From a virus, in IMG/VR virus record IMGVR_UViG_3300031703_000049, positions 1 to 25,452 of that record: a stretch of DNA of 25,452 bases, one strand, 5' to 3'. The position numbers and the translations under genes are program-made. Positions 1 through 8,001 of the stretch are shown here, piece by piece (positions within the stretch are counted from its first letter, which is position 1; every line of letters starts with the position of its first letter). The notes beneath the pieces were generated by a model. That model did not search any database. It worked only from the letters and a program-made list of their open reading frames with translations, and was not told where the DNA came from.

Positions 1-210
1 AATGCAGAACTGATTGAGATAAAACCAGCAAACCAGTCTATTCCAAGTCTCGCAAAAGGCAGGGCACAACAGGCACAAGTTGCAATCAACTATGCCAAGT
101 GGGATGCCGCGACACATTGGGCTAAGAAAAGGGGCATGAAGTTTCGAGTTCTCAATGAGGGCGATATATACGCCAACACTAAGAAACAAAAGCCTCGCAA
201 AAAGAAATAA
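1..210 (+). CDS. 4: Head completion protein gp4, C-terminal end (partial)
   Basis: The open frame enters from the left edge and stops with TAA at 208-210, giving the last 69 residues. In T4, gp4 (gp50/gp4) finishes the DNA-filled head before tail joining, and the family has a TnsA-like nuclease fold. The visible ELIEIKP fits the acidic-x-Lys part of a PDDEXK-type site. The later pattern YAKWDAA...KKRGMKFRVLNEGDIY matches the family's 'AKW-AA, K-(x)-(W/G)-(x)-FR(I/V)LTE' ending. The tail is very basic (KKQKPRKKK). No start or RBS is visible because the gene is cut by the window. The assignment is from remembered family patterns and could be another TnsA-like phage nuclease. Confidence 0.72.
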   Translation, partial: NAELIEIKPANQSIPSLAKGRAQQAQVAINYAKWDAATHWAKKRGMKFRVLNEGDIYANTKKQKPRKKK

Positions 211-349
211 ACACCTTAGGACCGTTTAATTACTGGCTTGTCCGTTTTTATTCTAAGGTTAGAACGCTAGTTTAGTGTTCTAAGGATGCCGTTATCCTTT
301 ATCTTGTATTATCGCTACTACACTATATAAAAAACGGCAACTTATTATA
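211..349. other. Non-coding, structured gap between gp4 and gp16
   Basis: No plausible ORF is present. Several inverted repeats overlap. The best is an 11-bp stem at 259-269/273-283 with loop GTT and one G-T wobble. AAGGAT/ATCCTT pairs at 282-287/294-299. TGCCGTT (287-293) can also pair with AACGGCA (333-339), so the last two are mutually exclusive. CTAAGG recurs at 253-258 and 280-285, with its complement CCTTAG at 214-219. There is no clear U-tract terminator and no tRNA-like T-arm. It may be an RNA processing site or termination region for the upstream late operon. Confidence 0.45.
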
Positions 350-358
350 GATAAATAC
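350..358 (+). promoter_or_regulatory. T4-type late promoter upstream of gp16
   Basis: GATAAATAC matches the T4 late -10 box TATAAATA at seven of eight positions and is identical to boxes before other structural genes in this window (2569, 4163, 24442). The predicted start is about 6 nt beyond the box, near 363, leaving a leader of about 23 nt with AAGGAT at 375-380 as RBS for the ATG at 386. Confidence 0.7.
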
Positions 359-385
359 GTATATAACTGTATTTAAGGATGTATT

Positions 386-955
386 ATGACTAAAAAATTA
401 GAAGAAACTTTCAACTTGGCTCCAACTGATGAAAAAGACCCATTAGATGCGTACAATGATGACAGATTGAGTACTAATAAAGATGTCGAGTCGTTGACCA
501 ATCAGATTGTTCCTTCAATAGAAGAATCAAAAGAAATATCAGAACTTCTATATGCTGAATTAGAGACTACAGAGAAGATCGATAGTGCGTTACCACTTGT
601 TCGAGATCTTAATGAACACGATAAAGAGATGGACGATATTCATAAGATGGCATTAGATGCGTTCACCGATTTACTTTCATTGGGAATGAACGTAGAAATT
701 CATGCTGGCGCAAAGTTGCTAGAAACAGCGAATCAGATGTTGAAAACTGCCATGGAAGCAAAAGATAGCAAGGTAGATAGAAAGTTAAAGATGATTGGAC
801 TTCAATTACAGAAAGCAAAACTAGATCATAGTATCACGAAATCAGTTAAATCTGATGGTTCTGAACTCGAAAGCGAGGGTACTGTTATAATGGATAGAAA
901 TGAATTGCTAAAGCGAATAGAGAATGCCAAGAAAGACATAAAAAATGATAAATAA
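386..955 (+). CDS. 16: Terminase small subunit gp16
   Basis: This 189-residue protein is very likely the small terminase that regulates the gp17 packaging motor. The N-terminal 70 residues are acidic and probably flexible. Residues about 85-150 form a long helical region (ALDAFTDLLSLGMNVE, then HAGAKLLETANQMLKTAMEAK and KLKMIGLQLQKAKLD) that matches the central coiled-coil oligomerisation region of marine T4-like gp16 proteins. The C-terminus is rich in Lys and Asp. The length is close to T4 gp16 (164 residues). The start follows AAGGAT with 5-nt spacing and lies behind a late promoter. It lies upstream of gp17, but two extra genes separate them, unlike the adjacent pair in T4. Confidence 0.75.
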   Translation: MTKKLEETFNLAPTDEKDPLDAYNDDRLSTNKDVESLTNQIVPSIEESKEISELLYAELETTEKIDSALPLVRDLNEHDKEMDDIHKMALDAFTDLLSLGMNVEIHAGAKLLETANQMLKTAMEAKDSKVDRKLKMIGLQLQKAKLDHSITKSVKSDGSELESEGTVIMDRNELLKRIENAKKDIKNDK

Positions 956-993
956 GAATAGAGCGAAAGCAATTACTTAGCAGAGAACATATT

Positions 994-1572
994 ATGAAAA
1001 AAACATTTAAACAATATTTAACAGAGTCTACTAAAGAACACAAATTTACATTGCGGTTCTGTTGTGACTTGGACGAAGCCCAAGAAAATCGTATTGAATC
1101 ATTTTTGTCAAAATATGATCTTAAAACGATGTCAAAGACATCTACTACACCAATTACTAAGAACCCAATGTTCTTTGCTGGTGCAACGAATTCAAAAGTT
1201 TCAAAAATCGAAATAGTTACTGGTTATCCACTATCAGCAGACATTCTTCAGCAACAATTAAGTGATGTAATTGGTGTATCATTGACAGACGTTGTTGTTC
1301 ATCCAGAAGGATGGGAAGAAGACGTAGCAGAAGATGATGACAAAGAAAAAGAAGCAATTTTAGGTACAGAGTATGATGATAAATCAGATGCTGGCAAATC
1401 TTACGGCAAGACATTTGTGGATAAATTTTTGAACGACCTAGAGAAAAAAGAATATGATACTGTAGAAAATGAACTAAGTATCAAACAGAAATCTGATCCA
1501 GCGCCGGAACAGATGTCCAAAGATGAACAATCAAGTGCATCAGTTATTAGCGGAGAAGCAAATGGAAAGTAA
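994..1572 (+). CDS. Putative internal head protein with capsid-targeting-like N-terminus
   Basis: The 192-residue product is not assigned to a named family. It opens with MKKTFKQYLTES, which resembles the capsid-targeting sequence of T4 internal proteins (MKTYQEFIAE). LTE at residues 9-11 fits the (L/I)-x-E cleavage rule of the T4 prohead protease gp21. Residues 17-105 look like a compact alpha/beta domain (HKFTLRFCCDLDEAQENRI...). Residues 105-192 are acidic, low in hydrophobics and probably disordered. It lies between gp16 and gp17 in the late packaging operon and overlaps the next gene by 11 nt. I infer it is packaged into the head and processed; its function after that is unknown. It could instead be a scaffold component. 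Confidence 0.5.
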   Translation: MKKTFKQYLTESTKEHKFTLRFCCDLDEAQENRIESFLSKYDLKTMSKTSTTPITKNPMFFAGATNSKVSKIEIVTGYPLSADILQQQLSDVIGVSLTDVVVHPEGWEEDVAEDDDKEKEAILGTEYDDKSDAGKSYGKTFVDKFLNDLEKKEYDTVENELSIKQKSDPAPEQMSKDEQSSASVISGEANGK

Positions 1573-2518
1573 AAAGCATTATAATCTGTCAACGACAGAA
1601 GACAACGGTCAGTCTATTACGACTACCAATACAAGTACAGAGCATCCAGCAGAAATTTTACGTATGATGCAATTAGCAGGTATTCAAGGCAGTCCTGTAG
1701 TACATCAACATGAAGAAATTGAAGAAGAAGTTGAATCAGAATTCAAACCTACTCCTGCAAATGATAAGTTAGACTTAGATGATTATTCTAAAAAATCACC
1801 AGAAAGTATCAACAAGCAAAATAAAGAACTTCAGCCATCTCGTGGCGATAATCCATTAGAGTACTCAATTGATGAGAATGAGATTTTTGAAGGACTAATG
1901 AAAGAGTTCAATGAAAGTGAGCAAATTGCAGAAGAAAGAACTGACGAAATTTTACCAGTAATCGGAGCGGTGGTCGGAGCAGTTGCAAAAAAAGCCATCG
2001 GCGCTATTGTGAGAAATCCAATTAAATCAATTGCGGCAGCAAGTCTACTTAAAAAAGATGAGCCAGCACCAGTTAATGCTAGTTCAAAGAAAAAAGGCGC
2101 AAAATTAAACGCAGTTAAAGAAGAAACTGAAGAATTAGAAGAAGCCCAAAGCCCAGCACAAAAGGCAGCATTCGCAAAAATGTTAGCCGCTAAGAAAGGC
2201 AAAACTGAGCCTACAATGAAAGATGAACCGAAGGCTGATGATGACAAGAAAGAGCCAACTATGAAAGATGAGCCAAAGGCTAATGATGACAAGAAAGAAC
2301 CTACTATTTCAGAAGCAGAAGAAAAATGTGCTTGTGGACATGATTCAGATTGTGATTGTGATTCAGATTGTGATTGTGGTTGTAATGCAGTCAATGAAGC
2401 AGAAGAAAAATGTTCATGTGGACATGATTCAGATTGTGATTGTAGTTCAGATTGTGATTGTGGTTGTAACGCAGTTAATGAAGCACAAGCAAGATTGGCT
2501 AAGTTAGTAAAATATTAA
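1562..2518 (+). CDS. Low-complexity virion-associated protein with Cys-rich tandem repeats
   Basis: The frame is open from an ATG at 1523, but the ATG at 1562 is the better start because GGAG at 1552-1555 sits 6 nt upstream; this gives 318 residues. I do not recognise the family. From the 1562 start the order is: acidic disordered region; PAEILRMMQLAGI helix near residue 30; acidic stretch; a Gly/Ala/Ile-rich hydrophobic segment near residues 130-165 (PVIGAVVGAVAKKAIGAIV) that could insert in a membrane; two 15-residue Lys/Asp repeats; two 28-residue Cys repeats; short basic end. Each Cys repeat carries seven Cys and one His, suggesting metal binding. It is followed by a strong terminator, so it closes the gp16 operon. 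A virion role is inferred from position only. Confidence 0.55.
   Translation: MESKKHYNLSTTEDNGQSITTTNTSTEHPAEILRMMQLAGIQGSPVVHQHEEIEEEVESEFKPTPANDKLDLDDYSKKSPESINKQNKELQPSRGDNPLEYSIDENEIFEGLMKEFNESEQIAEERTDEILPVIGAVVGAVAKKAIGAIVRNPIKSIAAASLLKKDEPAPVNASSKKKGAKLNAVKEETEELEEAQSPAQKAAFAKMLAAKKGKTEPTMKDEPKADDDKKEPTMKDEPKANDDKKEPTISEAEEKCACGHDSDCDCDSDCDCGCNAVNEAEEKCSCGHDSDCDCSSDCDCGCNAVNEAQARLAKLVKY
2207..2296 (+). repeat. Two 45-bp in-frame tandem repeats
   Basis: The units at 2207-2251 and 2252-2296 each encode EPTMKDEPKA(D/N)DDKK, and a third copy begins at 2297 (EPTIS). Synonymous differences such as ACA/ACT and CCG/CCA between units show the duplication is not recent. The sequence is highly charged and probably a flexible spacer before the Cys-rich units. 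Confidence 0.85.
2312..2479 (+). repeat. Two 84-bp in-frame Cys-rich tandem repeats
   Basis: Units 2312-2395 and 2396-2479 encode two near-identical 28-residue blocks. Each starts EAEEKC and runs through CGHDSDCDC to DCDCGCNAVN. Within a unit DSDCDC is itself repeated. Seven Cys, one His and several Asp per unit resemble a metallothionein-like or zinc-cluster composition, though no named motif fits. Confidence 0.88.
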
Positions 2519-2540
2519 AATAGCAAATTGTTAATATAAG

Positions 2541-2565
2541 AGGCAGCCTTCGGGCTGCCTTTTTT
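2541..2565 (+). terminator. Rho-independent terminator with UUCG loop
   Basis: AGGCAGCC (2541-2548), loop TTCG and GGCTGCCT (2553-2560) form a perfect 8-bp GC-rich stem, followed by TTTTT at 2561-2565. It ends the gp16 operon just before the late promoter of gp17. Confidence 0.92.
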
Positions 2566-2568
2566 GTT

Positions 2569-2577
2569 GATAAATAC
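2569..2577 (+). promoter_or_regulatory. T4-type late promoter for gp17
   Basis: GATAAATAC lies 4 nt after the T-tract of the preceding terminator. The predicted start is near 2582, giving a leader of about 23 nt that contains AAGTGAG as RBS for the TTG start at 2605. Confidence 0.75.
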
Positions 2578-2595
2578 TATTAAATAATTAAGTGA

Positions 2596-4162
<1,567 letters not shown>

Positions 4163-4164
<2 letters not shown>

Positions 4165-4171
4165 TAAATAC
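4163..4171 (+). promoter_or_regulatory. T4-type late promoter overlapping the gp17 stop codon
   Basis: GATAAATAC begins inside the gp17 TGA stop (4162-4164). The predicted start near 4176 leaves a leader of about 19 nt containing AAGGGA before the ATG at 4195. Confidence 0.75.
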
Positions 4172-4194
4172 TACAAAAGGGAAAACGTTAAATT

Positions 4195-5637
4195 ATGGCT
4201 ATAAATTTAGATAACATCGCAACCAAAGTAATGAAATTAATGCAAGGCAGTGGTCTTCAAATGAAGATGTTTGATGCTACCAATGGCAAAAGTGTGGCAT
4301 CGCCAGACAGTGCTAGATATTTCTACGTCAAAGAACCAAATATGATGGTTCACATTGACGATTCTACTAAAGAATTAAAGTTTCATATTGGTGAAGATAT
4401 TGATATCGATAACCCAGACATCAATAATATGATGAAGCAACTAAAAACTATGGCACGTACTAACATGTTAGACTTTGATATCCGTTCATTCGGAAAACAT
4501 ATCGAACCTAAAAATTACACATACAAGATTGAACAAAATAAGGAGCAAACTATGAATGACCTAGTCAGTGAAGGCATGGGCCCATTGTCGGGCTCTTCGA
4601 AAACAAGTCGTCAAACATTGGAAAATGTAAGATTGATTGTTAAGCACCAAACAGCAGTAAATGAAGAACAAAGAGGAGCAAGATCACGTAACATTTCTTC
4701 TCTATTCATTGAAAATGCAGATGGTGAAAGATTTAAGTATCCGTTTAAACATTTGAATGGTGCTAGAGCGATGGCAAGACACGTATCAACTGGTGGAGTT
4801 CCATCTGACGTTGTAGGTGAATCTATTATTGAGTTATCAAGTAACTTATCAAAATTGAAAGAATTTATGAACGTGGTTAATCAACAGAAATTAGTAAACG
4901 AAGATAATCGTTCTGTTGTATCTAACGTTAAGCGTAGTATGAATACTATCAAAGAGAGTATTAAGAGAATTCAAGGTGCAAAAGGCTACGCTAATTTCGT
5001 AGAAGGTATTGCTCTTAAAGAAGAACAAGAAGTGGCTTCAGAAATCACAGAAGATACTATCAATTCATATGTAAAGAAGTTTACAAAATCTACGTTTGAA
5101 GAGTCATTAAAGGATATTATTCCATTAGTACACAAAGTAAACGAAGAAGAAACTGTTAATCGCAGAGTTAATCAAGTAGACAGAGTTAAAGAAATCATGT
5201 CAGCGACAGTAAAGAAAACTGGTGAAAAGATTAATACGATTTCATTTGGTGATTCTAGAGATCCTGAATATGATTATAGTCAAATCAAAAAGCAATATGC
5301 TGAACCACGTACGGCTGATGAAGCGGCACAACGTAAAGTTGATATGATTGCGATGACATTTGATGATTTATCAGACAGAGTTGTAGTTGATACTTTACTT
5401 GACAAGAAGCAGAAAAAGAAAGGTCACGATTTAGCGGCTGAAATTTCATTCTTCTTGACTGATGTTGCTAACGAGATTCGTGCTAATCCAGCCGGTCTAG
5501 GAAAAGATGAACTACAAGTAGCAGGTCACTTGTTGAAATTATCTAAAGCGACTATCGAAAAAGTTGAACCAAAATCAGCAGATGAGCGTATAAGCGAGAT
5601 GCTTGAAGAATCTTTTGCGAAATTCGTCATTATCTAG
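4195..5637 (+). CDS. Conserved marine T4-like phage protein of unknown function
   Basis: The 480-residue product resembles a long protein I recall from many marine T4-like phages, with no known activity. The most typical stretch is residues 133-205 (SSKTSRQTLENVRLIVKH, then RGARSRNISSLFIENADGE and FKYPFKHLNGARAMARHV). Residues 1-120 form a separate N-terminal domain. The remainder is largely helical, with possible coiled coil at 215-275 and 300-345. No catalytic motif or membrane segment is visible. It has a late promoter overlapping the gp17 stop and is followed by a terminator, so it is a single-gene late unit, probably a virion or assembly component. Confidence 0.7.
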   Translation: MAINLDNIATKVMKLMQGSGLQMKMFDATNGKSVASPDSARYFYVKEPNMMVHIDDSTKELKFHIGEDIDIDNPDINNMMKQLKTMARTNMLDFDIRSFGKHIEPKNYTYKIEQNKEQTMNDLVSEGMGPLSGSSKTSRQTLENVRLIVKHQTAVNEEQRGARSRNISSLFIENADGERFKYPFKHLNGARAMARHVSTGGVPSDVVGESIIELSSNLSKLKEFMNVVNQQKLVNEDNRSVVSNVKRSMNTIKESIKRIQGAKGYANFVEGIALKEEQEVASEITEDTINSYVKKFTKSTFEESLKDIIPLVHKVNEEETVNRRVNQVDRVKEIMSATVKKTGEKINTISFGDSRDPEYDYSQIKKQYAEPRTADEAAQRKVDMIAMTFDDLSDRVVVDTLLDKKQKKKGHDLAAEISFFLTDVANEIRANPAGLGKDELQVAGHLLKLSKATIEKVEPKSADERISEMLEESFAKFVII

Positions 5638-5667
5638 TTGACAAACACACCCCAATTGTGTTATAAT
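5638..5667 (+). promoter_or_regulatory. Sigma70-type promoter with extended -10, 5' of gp32
   Basis: TTGACA (5638-5643) and TATAAT (5662-5667) are both perfect, with an 18-bp spacer and TG at 5659-5660 giving an extended -10. It starts directly after the preceding TAG stop. The predicted +1 (about 5674) lies inside the stem of the terminator at 5668-5696. Confidence 0.82.
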
Positions 5668-5696
5668 AAAGGAAGTTAAGTGCTTCCTTTTTTATT
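5668..5696 (+). terminator. Rho-independent terminator overlapping a promoter start site
   Basis: AAAGGAAG (5668-5675), a 7-nt loop TTAAGTG and CTTCCTTT (5683-5690) form an 8-bp stem running into TTTTTT (5688-5693). It would stop late transcripts from the 480-aa gene. RNA started at about 5674 from the overlapping promoter would lack most of the 5' arm and so escape it. Confidence 0.82.
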
Positions 5697-5755
5697 GTCT
5701 ATAATTTAAGGTAAAATTTAGATTTAAAAAACATTCAAAAAGTAGTATTTAACGC

Positions 5756-5784
5756 TTGACTTTTACAAAAAAGATAAGTATAAT
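5756..5784 (+). promoter_or_regulatory. Sigma70-type promoter of gp32
   Basis: TTGACT (5756-5761), 17-bp spacer, TATAAT (5779-5784); no TG extension. The predicted +1 is near 5791, giving a leader of about 80 nt. TTGACTTTT is shared with the promoter at 25269 before the primase-like gene and differs from the TTGACA/TGnTATAAT type used elsewhere here. Confidence 0.82.
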
Positions 5785-5785
5785 A

Positions 5786-5808
5786 GTATCATGCTTAACA
5801 GATGATAC
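5786..5808 (+). repeat. Inverted repeat at the gp32 transcription start
   Basis: GTATCAT (5786-5792) and ATGATAC (5802-5808) are perfect inverted repeats around a 9-nt loop. The left arm overlaps the predicted +1, so it could be a DNA operator rather than a full RNA hairpin. Confidence 0.55.
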
Positions 5809-5815
5809 ATTTAGG

Positions 5816-5859
5816 CTAATAAAAAAACTAATAATATAACAAACTAATAAAGGCTAATA
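5816..5859 (+). promoter_or_regulatory. Candidate autogenous operator in the gp32 leader (four CTAATA repeats)
   Basis: CTAATA occurs at 5816, 5828, 5844 and 5854 in an A/U-rich, G/C-poor and probably unpaired leader; the first and last copies are preceded by GG. The run ends at the RBS (AGGAG, 5861-5865). In T4, gp32 represses its own translation by cooperative binding to an unstructured A/U-rich leader with short repeats, so an equivalent role is inferred here. Confidence 0.5.
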
Positions 5860-5871
5860 TAGGAGAATACT

Positions 5872-6849
5872 ATGGCTACACTAGCAGAAATTCGCGCAAA
5901 ACTACTTGCGCAAGATAACAAAGCATCAGAAAAATCTCAATCTAATCGAGGTTCAGATGCCGTTTACCCATTCTGGAACATGGATAATGATAATACAGCA
6001 GTATTACGTTTTCTACCAGACTCAGATCAAACCAACACTTTCTTTTGGCGCGAACGTCAAGTTATTAAACTTCCGTTCCCAGGCGTTAAAGGTGGTGATG
6101 AATCAAAACGAGTAATCGTTCAGGTTCCTTGTGTTGAAATGTGGGGCGAACCATGTCCGATTCACGCAGAAATTCGTCCTTGGTTTAAAGACCCAGCGAT
6201 GGAAGATCTTGGTCGTACATATTGGAAGAAGCGTTCATACGTATTCCAAGGATTACTTTCAACAGACCCTATCGGTGGTGAAACACCAGACAATCCAATT
6301 CGTAGGTTTATTATCGGACCACAAATCTTCAAGTTATTGAAGGCGGCTCTAATGGACCCAGATATGGATAACATGCCAACTGATTATGAAGCGGGTACTG
6401 ATTTCCGTCTAACTAAGACGCAAAAAGGTCAATACGCAGATTATTCAACTTCAAGTTGGTCACGTAAAGAACGCTCTCTGAACGAAGACGAACGTGCGGC
6501 AATTGAAACTCATGGTCTTTTTGACTTGAATGATTATATGCCAAAACGTCCAACTGCTGATGATATGAAAATCATCACAGAAATGTTCGAAGCATCAGTT
6601 GATGGTGAACTATATGACCCTGCTCGTTGGGGACAACACTATAAACCTTACGGCTTAGATGTTCCTGCGGGAACTTCAGCACCAACTACTACTAATACTC
6701 CTGCTCCGAAAGTAGAAGAAGTAAAAGAAGCAATGGCTGAAGTTGCAACAGCGCCAGTTCTAACTACGGTACCATCAGCACCTGCTGAAGCACCAAAGTC
6801 AGACGCGGCAGATATCTTAGCAATGATTCGTAGTCGCAAAACCGACTAG
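5872..6849 (+). CDS. 32: Single-stranded DNA-binding protein gp32
   Basis: The 325-residue protein coats ssDNA during replication, recombination and repair and is the platform for UvsY/UvsX. Residues 30-250 carry the gp32 core: YPFWNMDNDN and VLRFLPDSD near 32-51, aromatic FFWRERQ at 57-63, VPCVEMWGEPCPIHAEIRPWFK at 85-106 (interrupted by variable positions) and YWKKRSYVFQGLL near 117-129. C87, C95 and H98 are candidate zinc ligands; the fourth T4-like ligand is not obvious. Residues 265-305 are a Pro/Ala/Thr linker and the C-terminal SDAADILAMIRSRKTD is a short helix, less acidic than the T4 tail. The ATG follows AGGAG with 6-nt spacing. Two sigma70 promoters lie upstream and a terminator separates it from UvsX. 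Confidence 0.93.
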   Translation: MATLAEIRAKLLAQDNKASEKSQSNRGSDAVYPFWNMDNDNTAVLRFLPDSDQTNTFFWRERQVIKLPFPGVKGGDESKRVIVQVPCVEMWGEPCPIHAEIRPWFKDPAMEDLGRTYWKKRSYVFQGLLSTDPIGGETPDNPIRRFIIGPQIFKLLKAALMDPDMDNMPTDYEAGTDFRLTKTQKGQYADYSTSSWSRKERSLNEDERAAIETHGLFDLNDYMPKRPTADDMKIITEMFEASVDGELYDPARWGQHYKPYGLDVPAGTSAPTTTNTPAPKVEEVKEAMAEVATAPVLTTVPSAPAEAPKSDAADILAMIRSRKTD

Positions 6850-6859
6850 TAAATCAATG

Positions 6860-6890
6860 AAGAGTGTGGGAAATATTCCACACTCTTTTT
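6860..6890 (+). terminator. Terminator between gp32 and uvsX
   Basis: AAGAGTGTGG (6860-6869) and CCACACTCTT (6878-6887) form a perfect 10-bp stem with loop GAAATATT, and the T-run reaches 6890. The T-tract is short, and uvsX has no obvious promoter of its own, so partial read-through is expected. Confidence 0.85.
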
Positions 6891-6909
6891 CAACATAAGG
6901 AGAATATAT

Positions 6910-7992
6910 ATGGCAAGGGCATTTGATGCGAGTAAATTTCGCAAATCTATAACGAAATCTGTACCTGGTATGAGTGTTGGTTTCAGAGATCCAGACACAT
7001 GGGTATCAACAGGCAATTATTGTCTGAACAAACTAATTTCTAATGATTTCTATAAAGGCATTCCACTCGGTAAAGTAACAGTATTTGCTGGTGAAAGTGG
7101 AGCAGGAAAATCATATATTGCGGCTGGCAATATTGTAAAAGAAGCACAAGATCAAGGTATTTACGTAGTACTACTCGACAGTGAAAACGCACTGGATGAA
7201 TCGTGGCTTAAAGCATTAAACGTTGATACTTCGATAGATAAACTATTAAAATTAAACGTAGCAATGATTGATGATGTTGCTAAAATCATTTCAGACTTTA
7301 TGAAAGGTTACCGAGAAGACCACGAAGGCACAGATCACGCAGATCGTCCTAAGGTTTTGTTTGTAGTTGACAGTTTGGGAATGATGATGACACCTACTGA
7401 CGTTGACCAGTTCAACAAAGGTGACATGAAAGGCGACATGGGTCGTAAGCCAAAAGCACTCGCGTCATTAGTACGTAACAGTGTGAATATGTTTGGTGAT
7501 TATAATGTAGGTTTAGTTGCGACTAACCATACATACGCATCACAAGATATGTTTGATCCAGATGATAAGATTTCTGGTGGACAAGGCTTTATCTACGCAA
7601 GTTCAATCGTAGTAGCAATGCGCAAGTTGAAGTTAAAAACTGACGCAGACGGCAACAAAACATCACAAGTACATGGCATCAGAGCCGCGTGTAAAGTGAT
7701 GAAGACACGATACTCAAAACCATTTGAGTCTGTTCAAGTTGAGATTCCATATGAAACTGGAATGTCACCATACTCTGGATTAGTTGAATTCTTTGAAGCA
7801 AAAGGATTACTAGTCAAGCAAGGTAACAGGTTGAAGTATGTAACAAAGAAGGGTGAAGAAATGATTGAATTCCGTAAGAATTGGTCAGATGAAAAACTTG
7901 ACGTTGTTATGAGTGAATGGAACGATGAAAGTATCGATGCTGAAAAGCATGAATTAGTTCAACAATCTGATGAATTATCCGAAGAAATTTAG
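6910..7992 (+). CDS. uvsX: UvsX, RecA-like recombinase
   Basis: The 360-residue strand-exchange protein forms filaments on ssDNA and drives recombination-dependent replication. Walker A is GESGAGKS (61-68), the catalytic acidic region lies around LLDSENALD (88-96), Walker B is LFVVDSL (150-156), and the ATNHTYA segment (204-210) matches the RecA/UvsX motif before loop L2; GGQGFIYAS follows at 223-231. Length is close to T4 UvsX (391). The start has a strong AAGGAG RBS 8 nt upstream. Placement after gp32 and just before UvsY groups the whole presynaptic machinery. Transcription probably comes by read-through of the intervening terminator. Confidence 0.96.
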   Translation: MARAFDASKFRKSITKSVPGMSVGFRDPDTWVSTGNYCLNKLISNDFYKGIPLGKVTVFAGESGAGKSYIAAGNIVKEAQDQGIYVVLLDSENALDESWLKALNVDTSIDKLLKLNVAMIDDVAKIISDFMKGYREDHEGTDHADRPKVLFVVDSLGMMMTPTDVDQFNKGDMKGDMGRKPKALASLVRNSVNMFGDYNVGLVATNHTYASQDMFDPDDKISGGQGFIYASSIVVAMRKLKLKTDADGNKTSQVHGIRAACKVMKTRYSKPFESVQVEIPYETGMSPYSGLVEFFEAKGLLVKQGNRLKYVTKKGEEMIEFRKNWSDEKLDVVMSEWNDESIDAEKHELVQQSDELSEEI

Positions 7993-8001
7993 TTCGGAAT
8001 A

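Noticed and set aside
211-349. Possible tRNA in the gp4-gp16 gap
   Set aside because: Hairpins are present, but there is no GTTCRANNC T-loop and no cloverleaf can be drawn.
1831-2394. Long minus-strand ORF opposite the Cys-rich gene
   Set aside because: It is a shadow of the repetitive plus-strand frame (Ser/Gln and Phe/Ala-rich translation), with no promoter or RBS and an implausible composition.
2268-2507. Plus-strand ORF in another frame over the Cys repeats (IVIVIQIVIVVV pattern)
   Set aside because: The apparent hydrophobic repeats come from reading the GAT-TGT codon repeats out of frame; the parent frame is longer and has a good start.
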